Below are positions 17,398 through 32,300 of a DNA stretch of 64,000 nucleotides, piece by piece; positions within the stretch are counted from its first letter, which is position 1; the number at the start of each line of letters is the position of its first letter. The stretch is from Pseudomonas fluorescens (lineage in GTDB: Bacteria; Pseudomonadota; Gammaproteobacteria; Pseudomonadales; Pseudomonadaceae), in contig NZ_CABVHJ010000004.1 in NCBI RefSeq assembly GCF_902497745.1, positions 2,208 through 66,207 of the forward strand, written 5' to 3'. The notes beneath the pieces were generated by a model. It was not told the origin of the DNA and did not search any database. It worked only from the letters and a program-made list of their open reading frames with translations. The position numbers and the translations under genes were made by a program.

Positions 17398-20300
17398 TCA
17401 GCTGTTGTTGTGGTCGACCTTGATGGTCGGATCGCTGCCGGCAATCAGGTTGTGAATGTTGGCGCTCGACCAGTTGTTGCCTTCCAGTTTGATCGTCACG
17501 TCCGGGGTTGCCGCCGCAGCGTCGCCGGAGTTGAACTTGCCCGCCGAGCTGACTTGCAGCGATGACGTGCCATCGACCGTGGTGATCTTCAGGAAGTTAT
17601 CGATGGTGCTGCCGGTCTCGCCCTGCAACAGATCGCGCAGATCGATACGGTCACCTTCACTGGCCTTGAAGTCCTTGATCACGTCGTTACCGGTGTCGCC
17701 CGCTTTCCAGACGAAGGTGTCAGCACCCGAACCACCGATGAGGATGTCGTTGCCCTGACCGCCGATCAGCGTGTCGTTGCCGGTGCCGCCGAGCAGGATG
17801 TCATTGCCTTTGCCGCCATCAAGCCAGTCGTTGCCGCCCGAGCCGAAGAGGATGTCATTACCTGCGCCACCCAACAGTGTGTCGTTACCGTCATGCGCAC
17901 CGGACACATCGAACGCCTGATAGTGCTCGGTGATGTACTGGTGCACGTTGCTGGTGGTGACCTTGCTGACGTCGACCCCGGTTTCCTTGGCGACGAATGC
18001 CTGCATCGCCTGATAACCCTCGCCGGCAATGCCGTTGAAGCTCACCAGATCGCCGAACAGGATGTCGTTGCCGTCGCCACCGCTGACGGTGTCGTTGCCC
18101 GGCATCGTCGCTTCGGTGTGGCCGATGATCGAGTTGGCCAGATCTTTCGGATCGATGTTGGTCTGCGGCGTTTTATCCGAATCGTAAGGCTTCAGATCGT
18201 TGAGGCTGACATCGTTGTTCAGTCCGATAGCCTCGACGTTCGACAGACCGCTGAGCAGGGCAAAGCCACTGGTCGAGTTACTGGTCGTTGACGAGTTGGT
18301 GCTGTTACCAGTACCCGCCAGGTTCGACAACTCATAAGTGCCGTCGCCCTGCGCGTGGATGGTGCCCAGATTAGAGCTGCTCCAGCCCCACCACGAATTG
18401 TAGGTTTGCAGGGTCACGGTGCCGGCGCTGTTGATCGTCAACGCGTGGGTATTGTCGATGTAGGTGCTGAAGGTGTCGCCCGGCTTGTAGTTGCTGGTTT
18501 TCACCACATCGTCGAGCTTCACGTTGCCGTACAGCGTCGGGTTGGTCTGCTCGCCGCTCTGGTAGTAGGTCGGCTGGCCGTCGGTGATGAAGTACGTAAG
18601 GTTCTTCGCCCCGGTGTTGGCCACCGCGTCAGCGCTCTGGAACCAGTTGGCCGTGGTCTTGAACACATCCTCGTAGTTGGTGCCGCCGCCGGAGGCCATC
18701 GAGTCCAGTACCGCTTTGAGTTGCGTCAGCGCGTTCGGGTCGTTGAGGTTCACCGACACCGACTTGTTGACCTGGGTATCGAAGTCGACAAGGAAAATGT
18801 TCACCGTGCCCGAGTTGCTGCCGCCCAGGCTCTGCTTGAGGCTGTTGAACACCGAGGTCAGTGAGTCTTTGGCCGCGTTGAGCGACGAACTGCTCATGCT
18901 ACCGGAGCTGTCGACCATGAACGCGATGTTGTAGTTGGTGCCCGGCACCACGGTCAGACCACCGATGTCGGCGACCATGATGTCGTTGCCATCGGTGCCG
19001 GTGACGGTGTCATCGGCCGAGGTGGCAACAATGGCGTTGTAGACCGCCGGCACCACGGTGACCGGAATGGTCGCGGTGCTGCTGGCCGAGCCGCCGACCA
19101 TCTCGGTGGAGGTCGAGGTCACCGTCAGGTTGAACTGGCCGTTGTAGTACGGCGGTGGCGTTACGGTCAGGCTGCCGAGGTTCCAGCCAGTAACGTTGGC
19201 GTCGCCGCTGCTGGCGGTGACGGTGAAGGTATGACCCGCGCCATCGCTGAGCACCGAGCCGACCGGTGCGCCGCTGATCTTCACGCTCAGGGTCTCCGAG
19301 CCGTCGGTGTCAGTCAGCGCGGTGGTGATTGCCGACAGTTTCACCGTGGTGCCTTCGGCGCCGGTGTTGAGTTTATAGCCGTCGTAATAGCCTTCGCCGT
19401 TAGTGCCGTGCAGATCGGAGACGGTCACGCCCGAATTGATCAGATCCTGCACGCCGGTGTAGATCGGCACGCCGGCGCTGCTCAGGTCGATTGGCGTGCT
19501 GCCATTGACCGACAGGTTGACGTCGTAGCTGCCCGGGCCGCTCTGGTTGTGGTGGTAGATGTCCAGGGTGTAGTAGCCGCTGGTGGTCGGGGTGAACGAG
19601 CCATTGATGGCGCCGCCCGCGCCCCAGGTCCCCGAAGCCACACTCTTGCCGCCGATCGTGATCAACAAACTGTCATCGGCAATACCGCTGAAGGTGTAGG
19701 TCTTGCCGGCTTCCAGATAAATCAGGCCTGACGTCTTCGATGCTGTGCCCGCCGCAACGCTACCGTCGGACTGCACATTGGTGACCGAGCCACTGGAGTT
19801 CGGTTTCCCGGCGCCGTCGATGACGTTTTTCAGCGTGGTCGAATCCGCGCCATTGCCGTTGGTGCCGAGACCCGACAGACCGGTCCAGACTTCCTTGATC
19901 AGTCCGGTGGACTTCACGCTGTTGTCGGCCACGCTCACGGTCGGCGCATCCGCCACTGGCGTGATGTCGATTTTCACGGTGCCGGTGTTGCCCAGCAACT
20001 GGCCGTCGGTTGGCTGGAACTTGATCTGCGCGTAGTCCGCTTGGTTGTTGCCCAGACCGCTGCCACCGTAACCATTGACGCCCGACTCGTTGGCATCCGG
20101 CAGGAAGCGCAGCTTGCCGGCGTCGATGTCAGCCTTGCTGAAGGTCTGGTTGTTGGCGACGTCTTTCCAGGTCGAGCCGTCCAGATACTGCAGTTTGCCT
20201 TCACCCGGCAGCTGGGTGATTTTGATGCCGAGGCTGCTGGCCGGGCTGTCGACGTCGGTCACGCCGAAAGTCGACCAGCCGAGCACCAGCGGGGTGTCTT

Positions 20301-23300
20301 CGGTGCCGGTGACATTGCTCGGTGCAGCGACCGGAGCGTCATTGACCGCCACCACGTTGACCGTGGTGGTCGCGGTGTTGGAGTAGTTGCCGCCATCGGT
20401 CACGGTCACGGTGATGATCCGTGGCACGGTGCTCGGGTTTTCACTGCCGTTGGTGAAGCTGATGTTCTTGATGGCCTGCATGTAGTCGGCCAGTGTCGCG
20501 TTGCCCGACAGCGTCAGGGTCACGGTGCCGTTGGTGCTGTTGGCATTGATAGTGATGCCGTTGACGCTGTTGCCGAGGTTCAGCGCATCGCCGTCCTGAC
20601 GGTTGGTCAGGACCACGGTGGCACCGGTGAGCATGGTGCTGTCCGGGTCAGTGATGCTGATATCGGTGTCGGCAATCGACACGCCCGCGCCCGGGGTGTT
20701 TTCGGTGAAGGTCACCTTGTAGTCGGCACCGGTGGCGCCGCTGGAGTTGTTGGCATCCAGGTCGAGCACGGGCGGCGCATCGTTGTCGATGATCGAGGTG
20801 CTGACGCTGCCGTTGGTGCTGCTGACCGCGAGGTTCTCGAAGTTGCCACCCGTGGCCGAATCAATCTTGACCACGAAGTTCTCGGTGCCTTCGGTGATCT
20901 TGTCATCGATGGTCGCGACGTTGAACTGCGCACTGCTCGCGCCTGCCGGGATCTTCACGGTGTACACGCCGGTGAAATCCGAACCGTCGGCGGCGGTGCC
21001 GCTGTAGACAATTTTCAGGGTCACTTCGGTTTGCGCCGGGTGGTTCAGGCTGACCGTGTAGCTGGCCGTCTGGCCTTCGGTCACCGAGCTGCTGCCAGTG
21101 ATGCTGACGGTGGTGGTATCGACCGTGTCGGTGACGTTGGTCACGGCTGGCGTGTTGCTGGTCACCAGATTTTCGAAGCCGCCGCCGCTGGTGCCGGTGA
21201 TGGTCGCCTGTACGCTGCCGGCGTCTTTGTAGACGTCGTCAGCTGGCGCCGGAACGGTCACGGTGCCGGTGGTTTTGCCAGCGTCGATAGTGATCACCGA
21301 ACCGTTGCTCAGGGTTACGGTGACTGGCGAGCCAGCGGCGTTGGTCAGGGTCGCGGTGTAAGTGATCTGGCCACCTTCGGCCACGGTGCCGGTCGCGCTC
21401 AGCGACAGGTTGGTGGTGTCGACAGTGTCGGTCACGGTAGTGCTGACTGGCGTTTTATCAGCAACCAGATTTTCGTAGTTACCGCCGCTGACGTTGGTGA
21501 TCGCGTTAGTCAGCGGGGCATGGCCGGTCAATGCGTCGTTCGGCGCAGTGGTGGTCGCGGTGCCGGTGGTCTGGCCAACACCGATGGTGATGGTCTGACC
21601 GTTGGCCAGCGTTACCACAACTGGCGAGCCAGTCACTGGAGCACCGACCGTGGCGGTGTAGACGACGTTGCCACCTTCAGCCGCTGTACCGGTGGCGGTC
21701 AGTTTGACGGTGGTGGTGTCGATGGTGTCGGTGACGCTGGTCACGGCCGGTGTCGTGCTCGGCACGAGGTTTTCGAAGTTGCCACCGGTGGCGTTGCTGA
21801 TCGTGGCCTGCACGGCGCCGGCGTCTTTGTAGACGTCGTCCGCTGGTGCAGGAACGGTCACGGTGCCGCTGGTTTTGCCGGCGTCGATGGTGATTACGGC
21901 GCCGTTCGACAAGGTCACGGTGACTGGCGAGCCAGCGGCGTTGGTCAGGGTCGCGGTGTAAGTGATCTGGCCACCCTCGGCCACGGTGCCGGTCGCGGAC
22001 AGCGACAGGTTGGTGGTGTCGACGGTGTCAGTGACGTTGGTCGAAACCGGCGTCTTGTCGGCCACCAGATTCTCGTAGTTGCCGCCCGTGACGTTGGTAA
22101 TCGAGTTGGTCAGTGGTGCATGACCGGTCAATGCATCGTTCGGTGCGGTGGTGGTCGCGGTGCCGGTGGTCTGGCCGACGCCAATGGTGATGGTTTGACC
22201 GTTGGCCAGGGTCACGACAACCGGCGAGCCGGTGACTGGCGCGCCGACAGTCGCGGTGTAGACAACGTTGCCGCCCTCGGCTGCAGTTGTGGTTGCAGTG
22301 AGTTTTACGGTGGTGGTGTCGATCGTGTCGGTGACGCTGGTTACGGCCGGAGTCGTGCTCGGCACGAGGTTTTCGAAGTTGCCACCGGTGGCGGTGCTGA
22401 TGGTCGCCTGCACGGTACCGGCGTCTTTGTAGACGTCATCGGCTGGCGCTGGAACGGTTACGGTGCCAGTGGTTTTACCGGCGTCGATGGTGATCACGGC
22501 GCCGTTTGACAAGGTTACGGTCACTGGCGAGCCAGCGGCGTTGGTCAGGGTCGCGGTGTAGACAATCGAACCGCCTTCAGCAACCGAATTGCTAGCACTG
22601 AGCGACAGATTGGTGGTGTCGACAGTGTCGGTCACGGTAGTGCTGACCGGCGTTTTGTCAGCCACGAGGTTTTCGAAGTTACCGCCGGTTACGTCGGTGA
22701 TCGCGTTGGTCAGCGGTGCATGACCGGTCAATACGTCGTTTGGCGCTGTAGTGGTCGCGGTGCCGGTGGTCTGTCCAACACCAATGGTGATGGTCTGACC
22801 GTTCGACAGGGTGACCACGACTGGCGAGCCCGTCACTGGCGCGCCGACAGTTGCGGTGTAGACGACGTTACCGCCTTCAGCGGCAGTGGCGGTCGCGGTC
22901 AGTTTCACCGTGGTGGTGTCGATGGTATCGGTGACGCTGGTAATAGCCGGAGTCGTGCTCGGCACCAGGTTTTCGAAGTTGCCACCGGTGGCGGTGCTGA
23001 TCGTTGCTTGCACGGTGCCGGCGTCTTTGTAAACGTCGTCAGCCGGGGCTGGAACGGTCACGGTGCCAGTGGTTTTACCGGCGTCGATGGTGATCACGGC
23101 GCCGTTCGACAGGGTGACGGTCACTGGCGAGCCAGCGGCGTTGGTCAGGGTCGCGGTATAGACGATCGAGCCACCTTCAGCCACAGAGCCGGTCGCGCTC
23201 AGCGACAGGTTGGTGGTGTCGACAGTGTCGGTCACGTTGGTGCTGACCGCGGTTTTGTCGGCGACGAGGTTTTCGTAGTTGCCACCTGTCACGTTGGTGA

Positions 23301-26300
23301 TCGAGTTGGTCAGCGGCGCGTGACCGGTCAATGCATCGTTTGGCGCTGCGGTGGTTGCGGTGCCCGTGGTCTGGCCTACACCGATGGTGATGGTTTGACC
23401 ATTGGCCAAAGTCACGACCACCGGCGAGCCGGTTACCGGTGCGCCGACAGTCGCGGTGTAGACAACATTGCCGCCTTCAGCCGCCGACTCGGTGGCCGTC
23501 AGTTTCACGGTGGTGGTGTCGATGGTGTCGGTGACGCTGGTGATAGCCGGGGTCGTGCTCGGCACCAGGTTTTCGAAGTTGCCACCGGTGGCGGTGCTGA
23601 TCGTCGCCTGCACGGTACCGGCGTCTTTGTAGACGTCGTCAGCCGGTGCTGGAACGGTCACCGTGCCAGTGGTTTTACCGGCGTCGATGGTGATCACAGC
23701 GCCGTTGCTCAGCGTCACGGTCACTGGCGAGCCAGCGGCGTTGGTCAGGGTCGCGGTGTAAACAATCGAACCGCCTTCAGCAACCGAACCAGTCGCACTG
23801 AGCGACAGATTGGTCGTGTCGACAGTGTCGGTCACGGTAGTGCTGACCGGGGTTTTGTCGGCCACGAGGTTCTCGTAGTTGCCGCCCGTCACGTTGGTGA
23901 TCGAGTTGGTCAGCGGCGCATGACCGGTCAATACGTCGTTAGGCGCGGTAGTGGTTGCGGTGCCGGTGGTCTGGCCGACACCGATGGTGATGGTCTGACC
24001 GTTCGACAGGGTGACCACGACTGGCGAGCCGGTCACTGGCGCGCCGACAGTCGCGGTGTAAGTGACGTTGCCACCTTCAGCTGCCGACTCTGTCGCCGTC
24101 AGTTTCACAGTGGTTGTGTCGATGGTATCGGTGACATTGGTCACGGCCGGCACTGTGCTTGGCACCAGATTCTCGAAGTTGCCACCGGTAGCGGTCGAAA
24201 TGGTTGCTTCGACTTTGCCTGCATCTTTGTAAACGTCATCCGCTGGCGCAGCGACGGTGACGGTGCCAGTGGTTTTGCCCGCCTCAATGGTGATCACGGC
24301 GCCGTTCGACAGGGTCACGGTGACTGGCGAGCCAGCCGCGTTGGTCAGCGTTGCGGTGTAGATGATCGAGCCACCTTCAGCAACCGAACCCGTCGCGCTC
24401 AGCGACAGGTTAGTGGTGTCGACGGTATCGGTGACCGTGGTCGAAACCGGGGTCTTGTCGGCCACCAGATTCTCGTAATTACCGCCGGTAACACCGGTAA
24501 TCGAGTTGGTCAGTGGTGCCTGACCGGTCAGCGCATCGTTCGGTGCGGTGAACGTCACGGTGCCGGTGGTTTTACCGACTTCGATGGTGATGTTCTGACC
24601 ATTGGCCAGAGTCACCACGACAGGCGAGCCGGTGACTGGAGCGCCGACAGTGGCGGTGTAAGTGACAGTGCCGCCTTCAGCCACGGAGGTATCGGCCGTC
24701 AGTTTGACGGTCGAGGTGTCGATGGTATCGGTGACTTCGGTCACGGCCGGAACGGTGCTCGGCACCAGGTTTTCGAAGTTGCCACCGGTAGCGGTGGAGA
24801 TCGTCGCTTCAACCTTGCCGGCGTCTTTGTAGACGTCGTCAGCCGGTGCTGGAACGGTCACGGTGCCAGTGGTTTTGCCGGCGTCGATGGTGATCACGGC
24901 GCCGTTGGACAGGGTCACGGTCACTGGCGAGCCAGCCGCGTTGGTCAGCGTTGCGGTGTAAACAATCGAACCACCCTCGGCCACTGTCCCTGTGGCGCTG
25001 AGCGACAGGTTAGTGGTGTCGACGGTGTCGGTCACGGTGGTGCTGACCGGAGTTTTGTCGGCAACAAGGTTTTCGTAGTTGCCGCCGGTCACGTTGGTGA
25101 TCGAGTTGGTCAGTGGCGCATGGCCGGTCAACGCATCATTTGGTGCGGTGAAGGTCACGGTGCCGGTGGTTTTGCCAACTTCGATGGTGATGTTCTGGCC
25201 GTTGGCCAGGGTCACGGTGACCGGCGAACCGGTCACTGGTGCGCCAACAGTGGCGGTGTAAGTGACGGTGCCGCCTTCAGCCACGGACGTATCGGCGGTC
25301 AGTTTGACGGTCGAGGTGTCGATGGTGTCGGTGACTTCGGTCACGGCCGGAACAGTGCTCGGCACCAGGTTTTCGAAGTTGCCGCCCGTCGCCGTCGAGA
25401 TTGTCGCTTCAACTTTGCCGGCGTCTTTGTAGACATCATCGGCTGGCGCTGGAACGGATACGGTGCCAGTGGTTTTGCCGGCGTCGATGGTAATCACCGC
25501 GCCGTTCGACAGGGTCACGGTCACTGGCGAGCCAGCAGCGTTGGTCAATGTCGCGGTATAGATGATCGAACCGCCTTCGGCCACAGAACCGGTCGCACTG
25601 AGCGACAGGTTGGTGGTGTCGACGGTGTCGGTGACCGTGGTCGAAACCGGTGTCTTGTCGGCCACCAGATTTTCGTAGTTGCCGCCAGTGACACCCGTGA
25701 TCGCGTTGGTGATCGGCGCGTGGCCGGTCAGGGCATCGTTCGGTGCGGTGAAGGTTACGGTGCCGGTGGTTTTGCCGACTTCGATAGTGATGTTCTGACC
25801 GTTGGCCAGGGTCACTACAACCGGCGAGCCTGTCACAGGCGCCCCGACTGTCGCGGTGTAAGTGACGGTGCCACCTTCAGCGGCGGTCTCGGTCGCCGTC
25901 AGTTTCACGGTCGAGGTGTCGATGGTGTCAGTCACTTCGGTGACCGCTGGAACAGTGCTCGGCACCAGGTTTTCGAAGTTGCCACCGGTAGCGGTCGAAA
26001 TCGTCGCTTCGACTTTGCCGGCGTCTTTGTAGACGTCATCGGCCGGAGCTGGAACGGTCACGGTGCCAGTGGTTTTGCCGGCTTCGATGGTAATCACCGC
26101 GCCGTTCGACAGGGTCACGGTGACTGGCGAGCCAGCCGCGTTGGTCAGCGTCGCGGTGTAGACGATCGAACCGCCTTCCGCAACGGTGCCGGTCGCAGTC
26201 AGCGACAGGTCAGTGGTGTCGACAGTGTCGGTGACATTGGTCGAAACCGGCGTCTTGTCCGCCACCAGATTTTCGAAGTTGCCGCCGCTTACCTCGGTGA

Positions 26301-29300
26301 TCGCATTGGTGATCGGCGCGTGACCGGTCAATGCATCGTTCGGCGCGGTGGTGGTTGCGGTGCCGGTGGTCTGGCCAACACCAATGGTGATGGTCTGACC
26401 ATTGGCCAGGGTCACCACAACTGGCGAACCAGTGACTGGCGCGCCGACGGTCGCGGTGTAAGTCACGCTGCCGCCTTCAGCCGCCGACTCGGTCGCGGTG
26501 AGTTTCACGGTGGTGGTGTCGATGGTGTCGGTGACGTTGGTCACGGCCGGCACGGTGCTCGGCACCAGATTTTCGAAGTTGCCGCCGGTTGCATCCTTGA
26601 TCGTCACTTCGACTTTGCCGGCATCTTTGTAGACGTCATCGGCAGGTGCCGCAACGGTCACGGTGCCGGTGGTTTTGCCGGCTTCGATAGTGATCACCGA
26701 ACCGTTCGACAGGGTCACGGTCACCGGCGTGCCGGCCGGGTTGGTCAGGGTCGCGGTGTAAACGATCGAACCGCCTTCAGCCACCGAATCGGTCGCGGTC
26801 AGGTTGAGGTTGGTGGTGTCGGTGGTGTCCGAAACCGCGGTGTCGGCGGACTTGCCGTCGACCGCGAGTTTTTCGTAGTTGCCGCCAGTGGCGCCGTCGA
26901 TGGTCACGCTCAGCGAGCTGCCGCCGGCCAATGGGCTATTCGGCGCGACGAAGTTTACCGTGCCGCTGGTTTCACCGACGGCGATGGTGATGGTCTGGCC
27001 GTTCGACAGGTTCACGACAACCGGCGAGCCGGTCACAGGCGCGGTCACGGTCGCGGTGTAGACCACGGTTTCGCCTTCGGCGACGTTCGCCGTGGCGGTC
27101 AGCGAAACGGTGGAGGTGTCGATGGTGTCGTTGACGGTGGTGACCGCTGGAGCCGTGCTGGTGACCAGGTTTTCAAAGTCGCCACCGGTCGCGCCCTTGA
27201 TGGTCGCTTCAACGGTGCCAGCATCTTTGTAGACGTCATCTTTCGGTGCGTCTACGGTGACGGTGCCGGTGGTTTTGCCGGCGTCGATGGTGATCACCGA
27301 GCCGTTGCTCAGGGTTACAGTGACCGGACTGCCAGCGGCGTTGGTCAGGGTTGCGGTGTAGGTGATCTGGCCGCCTTCGTTCACCGAACCGGTGGCGCTG
27401 AGCGACAGGTTGGTGGTGTCGACGGTATCAGTCACGTTGGTGCTGACCGGGGTTTTGTCGGCCACGAGGTTTTCGTAGTTGCCGCCGGTTACGCCAGTGA
27501 TCGAGTTGGTCAGCGGCGCATGGCCGGTCAACGCATCGTTTGGTGCGGTGGTGGTCACGGTGCCGGTGGTTTTACCCACTTCGATGGTGATGTTCTGACC
27601 GTTGGCCAGGGTCACGACAACCGGCGAACCGGTGACTGGCGCGCCGACTGTCGCGGTGTAGGTGACGGTGCCACCTTCAGCGGCCGACTCGGTGGCGGTC
27701 AGCTTGACCGTCGAGGTGTCGATGGTGTCAGTGACGTCGGTTACGGCTGGCGTGGTGCTCGGAACGAGGTTCTCGAAATTGCCGCCGGTGGCGTCCTTGA
27801 TGGTCACTTCGACTTTGCCGGCGTCTTTGTAGACGTCATCGGCAGGCGCAGGAACTGTCACGGTGCCAGTGGTTTTTCCCGCTTCGATGGTGATCACCGA
27901 GCCGTTGCTCAGGGTCACGGTCACCGGCGTGCCGGCCGGGTTGCTCAGGGTTGCGGTGTAAACGATCGAACCGCCTTCTGCCACGGTGCCAGTCGCGGAA
28001 AGCGACAGGTTGGTGGTGTCGACGGTGTCGGTGACGGTGGTCGAAACCGGCGTCTTGTCGGCGACCAGGTTCTCGTAGTTACCGCCGCTTACGTCAGTGA
28101 TTGCGTTGGTCAGCGGCGTGTGGCCAGTCAGCGCATCGTTCGGTGCGGTGGTGGTGACGGTGCCGGTGGTTTTGCCGACTTCGATGGTGATGTTTTGGCC
28201 GTTCGCCAAGGTCACGACAACCGGCGAACCGGTGACTGGCGCGCCGACAGTGGCGGTGTAAGTGACGGTGCCACCTTCAGCCGCAGATCCGGTGGCGGTC
28301 AGTTTGACCGTCGAGGTATCGATGGTATCGGTGACTTCGGTGACGGCTGGAACAGTGCTCGGCACCAGATTCTCGAAATTGCCGCCGGTAGCATCCTTGA
28401 TGGTTACTTCGACCTTGCCGGCGTCTTTGTAGACGTCATCGGCTGGCGCAGCAACGGTCACGGTGCCGGTGGTTTTGCCCGCGTCGATGGTGATCACTGA
28501 GCCGTTGCTCAGGGTCACGGTCACCGGCGTACCGGCCGGGTTGGTCAGGGTCGCCGTGTAGATGATCGAACCGCCCTCGGCGACCGAATTGGTGGCACTG
28601 AGCGACAGGTCAGTGGTGTCGACGGTGTCAGTGACCGTGGTCGAAACCGGTGTCTTGTCGGCCACCAGGTTTTCATAGTTACCGCCGGAAACGTTGGTGA
28701 TCGAGTTGCCCAGCGATGCCTGACCGTTCAATGCGTCATTCGGCGCAATGGTGGTCACGGAGCCGGTGGTCTTGCCGACTTCGATGGTGATGCTCTGACC
28801 ATTGGCCAGGGTCACGACGACTGGCGAGCCAGTGACCGGCGCGCCGACTGTAGCGGTGTAAGTAACAGTGCCGCCCTCAGCCACAGTGGTGTCGGCCGTC
28901 AGTTTGACGGTCGAGGTGTCGATGGTGTCAGTGACGTCGGTCACGGCTGGCGTGGTGCTCGGAACGAGGTTCTCGAAGTTGCCGCCCGTTGCATCCTTGA
29001 TGGTGACTTCGACTTTGCCGGCGTCCTTGTAGACGTCATCGGCAGGCGCTGCGACGGTCACGGTACCGGTAGTTTTACCAGCGTCGATGGTGATCACCGA
29101 GCCGTTGCTCAATGTCACGGTGACTGGCGTGCCAGCCGGGTTGGTCAGCGTTGCGGTGTAAACAATCGAACCACCTTCAGCCACCGTGCCGGTCGCGCTC
29201 AGCGACAGGTTGGTGGTGTCGACGGTGTCGGTCACCGAGGTCACGGCCGGAGTTTTGTCGGCCACAAGGTTTTCGTAATTGCCGCCGCTGGCGCCGTCGA

Positions 29301-32300
29301 TTTTCACGCTCAGCGTGTTGCCGCCGGCCAGTGCATCGTTCGGTGCGGTGAAGTTGACGCTGCCGCTGCTGGCGCCGACCGGAATGGTGATGGTCTGGCC
29401 GTTGGACAGGGTCACCACAACCGGCGCGCCGGTGACTGGAGCGGTTACGGACGCGGTGTAAACCACCACGCCGCCTTCAACGGTGCTGGCGGTGGCGGTC
29501 AGCGAAACGGTGCTGTTGTCGATGGTGTCGGTCACGTCGGTGACCGCCGGGGTCTTGTCGACCACCAGGTTCTCGAAGTTGCCGCCGGTGGTCTTGGTGA
29601 TGCTCGCATCGACCTTGCCAGCGTCCTTGTACACGTCATCGGCCGGTGCTGCGACGGTCGCGGTGCCGGTGGTCGCGCCTTTGGCGATGTTGATCACCGC
29701 ACCGTTGCTCAGGGTCACGGTCATCGCCGTGCCTGCCGGGTTGGTCAGGCTCGCGGTGTAGACGATCGAGCCGCCCTCGGCAACCGAAGCGGTGGCGCTC
29801 AGGCTGATATTGGTGGTGTCGACGGTGTCGGTGACGGTGGTAACCACCGCCGAACGGTCGGCATCGACCTGCTCGAAGTTGCCGCCGCTGTGGCTGGCAA
29901 TCGCGGTCTGTACCTTGCCGCCGTCGATGTACGGGGTATTGGCAGGCGCAGCGAAGTTCACCGAACCGCTGGTGGCGCCGGCAGCGATGTTGATCACCGC
30001 ACCGTTGGCCAGGGTCACGGTCATGGCGGTGCCGGCAGGATTGCTCAGGGTCGCGGTGTAGGTGATCTGGCCACCTTCACTGACGGTGTCGCTGGCGCTG
30101 AGGGTCAGCGTGGTTTTGTCGACGGTGTCATTGACGGTGGTGCTGACCGGGGTCTTGCTGACGTCGAGTTTCTCGAAGTTGCCGCCAGTGGCATCGGTCA
30201 TGGTCACGGTGAGCTTGCTGACGTCTTTGTACACGTCGTCGCTCGGCGCGGCGATGGTCACCGAACCGCTGGTTTTGCCAGCCTCGATGGTGATGGTCTG
30301 GCCGTTGCTCAGGTTGACGGTGACCGGCGTTTGCGCGGCGTTGGTCAGGGTCGCGGTGTAGGTGATCGACGTGCCTTCAAGCACATAGTTTTCGGCGCTG
30401 AGGGTCAGGTGCGTGGTGTTGATCGTGTCGGCAACGTTGGTCACCGCTGGCGTCGGATTGGCCACCAGGTTTTCGAAATTGCCGCCCGAGGTTTCCTTGA
30501 TGGTCACTTCGAGTTTGCCGGCGTCTTTGTAGACGTCATCGGCTGGCGCCGGAACGGTCACGGTGCCGGTGGTCTTGCCGGCGTCGATGGTGATGGTCGA
30601 ACCGTTGCTCAGGGTCACGGTTACCGGCGTGCCGGCCGGATTGGTCAGCGTCGCGGTGTAGACGATCGAACCGCCTTCGTTGACGTTGCCGGTGGCGGTC
30701 AGCGAAACGGTGGTGGTGTCGACGGTGTCGGTCACGGTGGTGCTGACCGGGGTTTTGTCGGCGACCAGGTTTTCGTAGTTGCCGCCGGAAACGTTAGTGA
30801 TCGAGTTGGTCAGCGGAGCATGGCCGGCCATTACATCGTTCGGTGCCGTGGTGGTGACGGTGCCGGTGGTTTTACCCACTTCGATGGTGATGTTCTGGCC
30901 GTTGGCCAACGTCACGACGACAGGCGAACCGGTGACTGGCGCGCCGACCGTCGCGGTGTAGGTGACGGTGCCACCCTCAGCGGCGGTTTCGGTCGCGGTC
31001 AGTTTTACCGTCGAGGTGTCGATGGTGTCAGTGACGTCGGTGACGGCTGGAACGGTGCTTGGCACCAGATTTTCGAAGTTGCCGCCAGTCGCGTCTTTGA
31101 TAGTGACTTCGACTTTGCCGGCGTCCTTGTAGACGTCATCGGCAGGTGCAGCAACGGTCACTGTGCCGGTGGTTTTACCGGCTTCAATGGTGATTACCGA
31201 ACCGTTCGACAGGTTCACTGTTACCGGGGTGCCAGCCGGGTTGGTCAGGGTTGCGGTGTAAACGATCGAGCCGCCTTCAGCCACGGTGCCGGTGGCGCTG
31301 AGCGTCAGGCTGGTGGTGTCGGTAGTGTCAGTCACGGTGGTGCTGACCGGGGTTTTGTCGGCGACGAGATTCTCGTAATTGCCGCCGGTCACATTGGTGA
31401 TCGAGTTGGTCAGCGGCGCGTGGCCGTTCAGCGCGTCGTTTGGCGCGGTGGTGGTCACGGTGCCGGTGGTTTTGCCGACTTCGATGGTGATGTTCTGGCC
31501 GTTGGCCAAGGTCACGACCACTGGCGAACCGGTGACCGGCGCACCCACGGTAGCGGTGTAGGTGACGGTACCACCTTCAGCAGCAGTCTCGGTGGCGGTC
31601 AGTTTGACCGTCGAGGTGTCGATGGTGTCAGTGACGTCGGTGACGGCGGGAACGGTGCTTGGAACGAGGTTCTCGAAGTTGCCGCCGGTGGCGTCCTTGA
31701 TTGTGACTTCGACTTTGCCGGCGTCTTTATAGACGTCATCGGCGGGTGCAGCGACGGTCACGGTGCCGGTGGTTTTACCGGCTTCAATGGTGATCACCGA
31801 ACCGTTCGACAGGGTCACGGTAACAGGCGAGCCTGCGGCGTTGGTCAGGGTTGCGGTGTAAGTGATCTGGCCGCCTTCGGCCACTGTGCCGGTGGCGCTG
31901 AGGGACAGATCGGTGGTGTCGGTGGTATCGGTGACGGTGGTGCTGACCGGAGTTTTGTCAGCCACCAGATTTTCATAGTTGCCGCCGGTAACGTCAGTGA
32001 TCGACGTGGTCAGCGGCGCATGGCCGGTCAACGAATCGTTCGGTGCAGTGACGGTTATGGTGCCTGTAGTCTGGCCGACCGCGATGGTGATGGTTTGGCC
32101 GTTGGCCAAAGTCACCACCACTGGCGAACCGGTGACTGGCGCGCCAATGGTCGCGGTATAGGTGACGGTGCCGCCTTCAGCCACGGTGGTGTCAGCAGTC
32201 AGTTTGACGGTCGACGTGTCGATGGTGTCGGTCACTTCGGTGACGGCTGGAACGGTGCTCGGCACCAGGTTCTCGAAGTTACCGCCGGTGGCGTTGTTGA

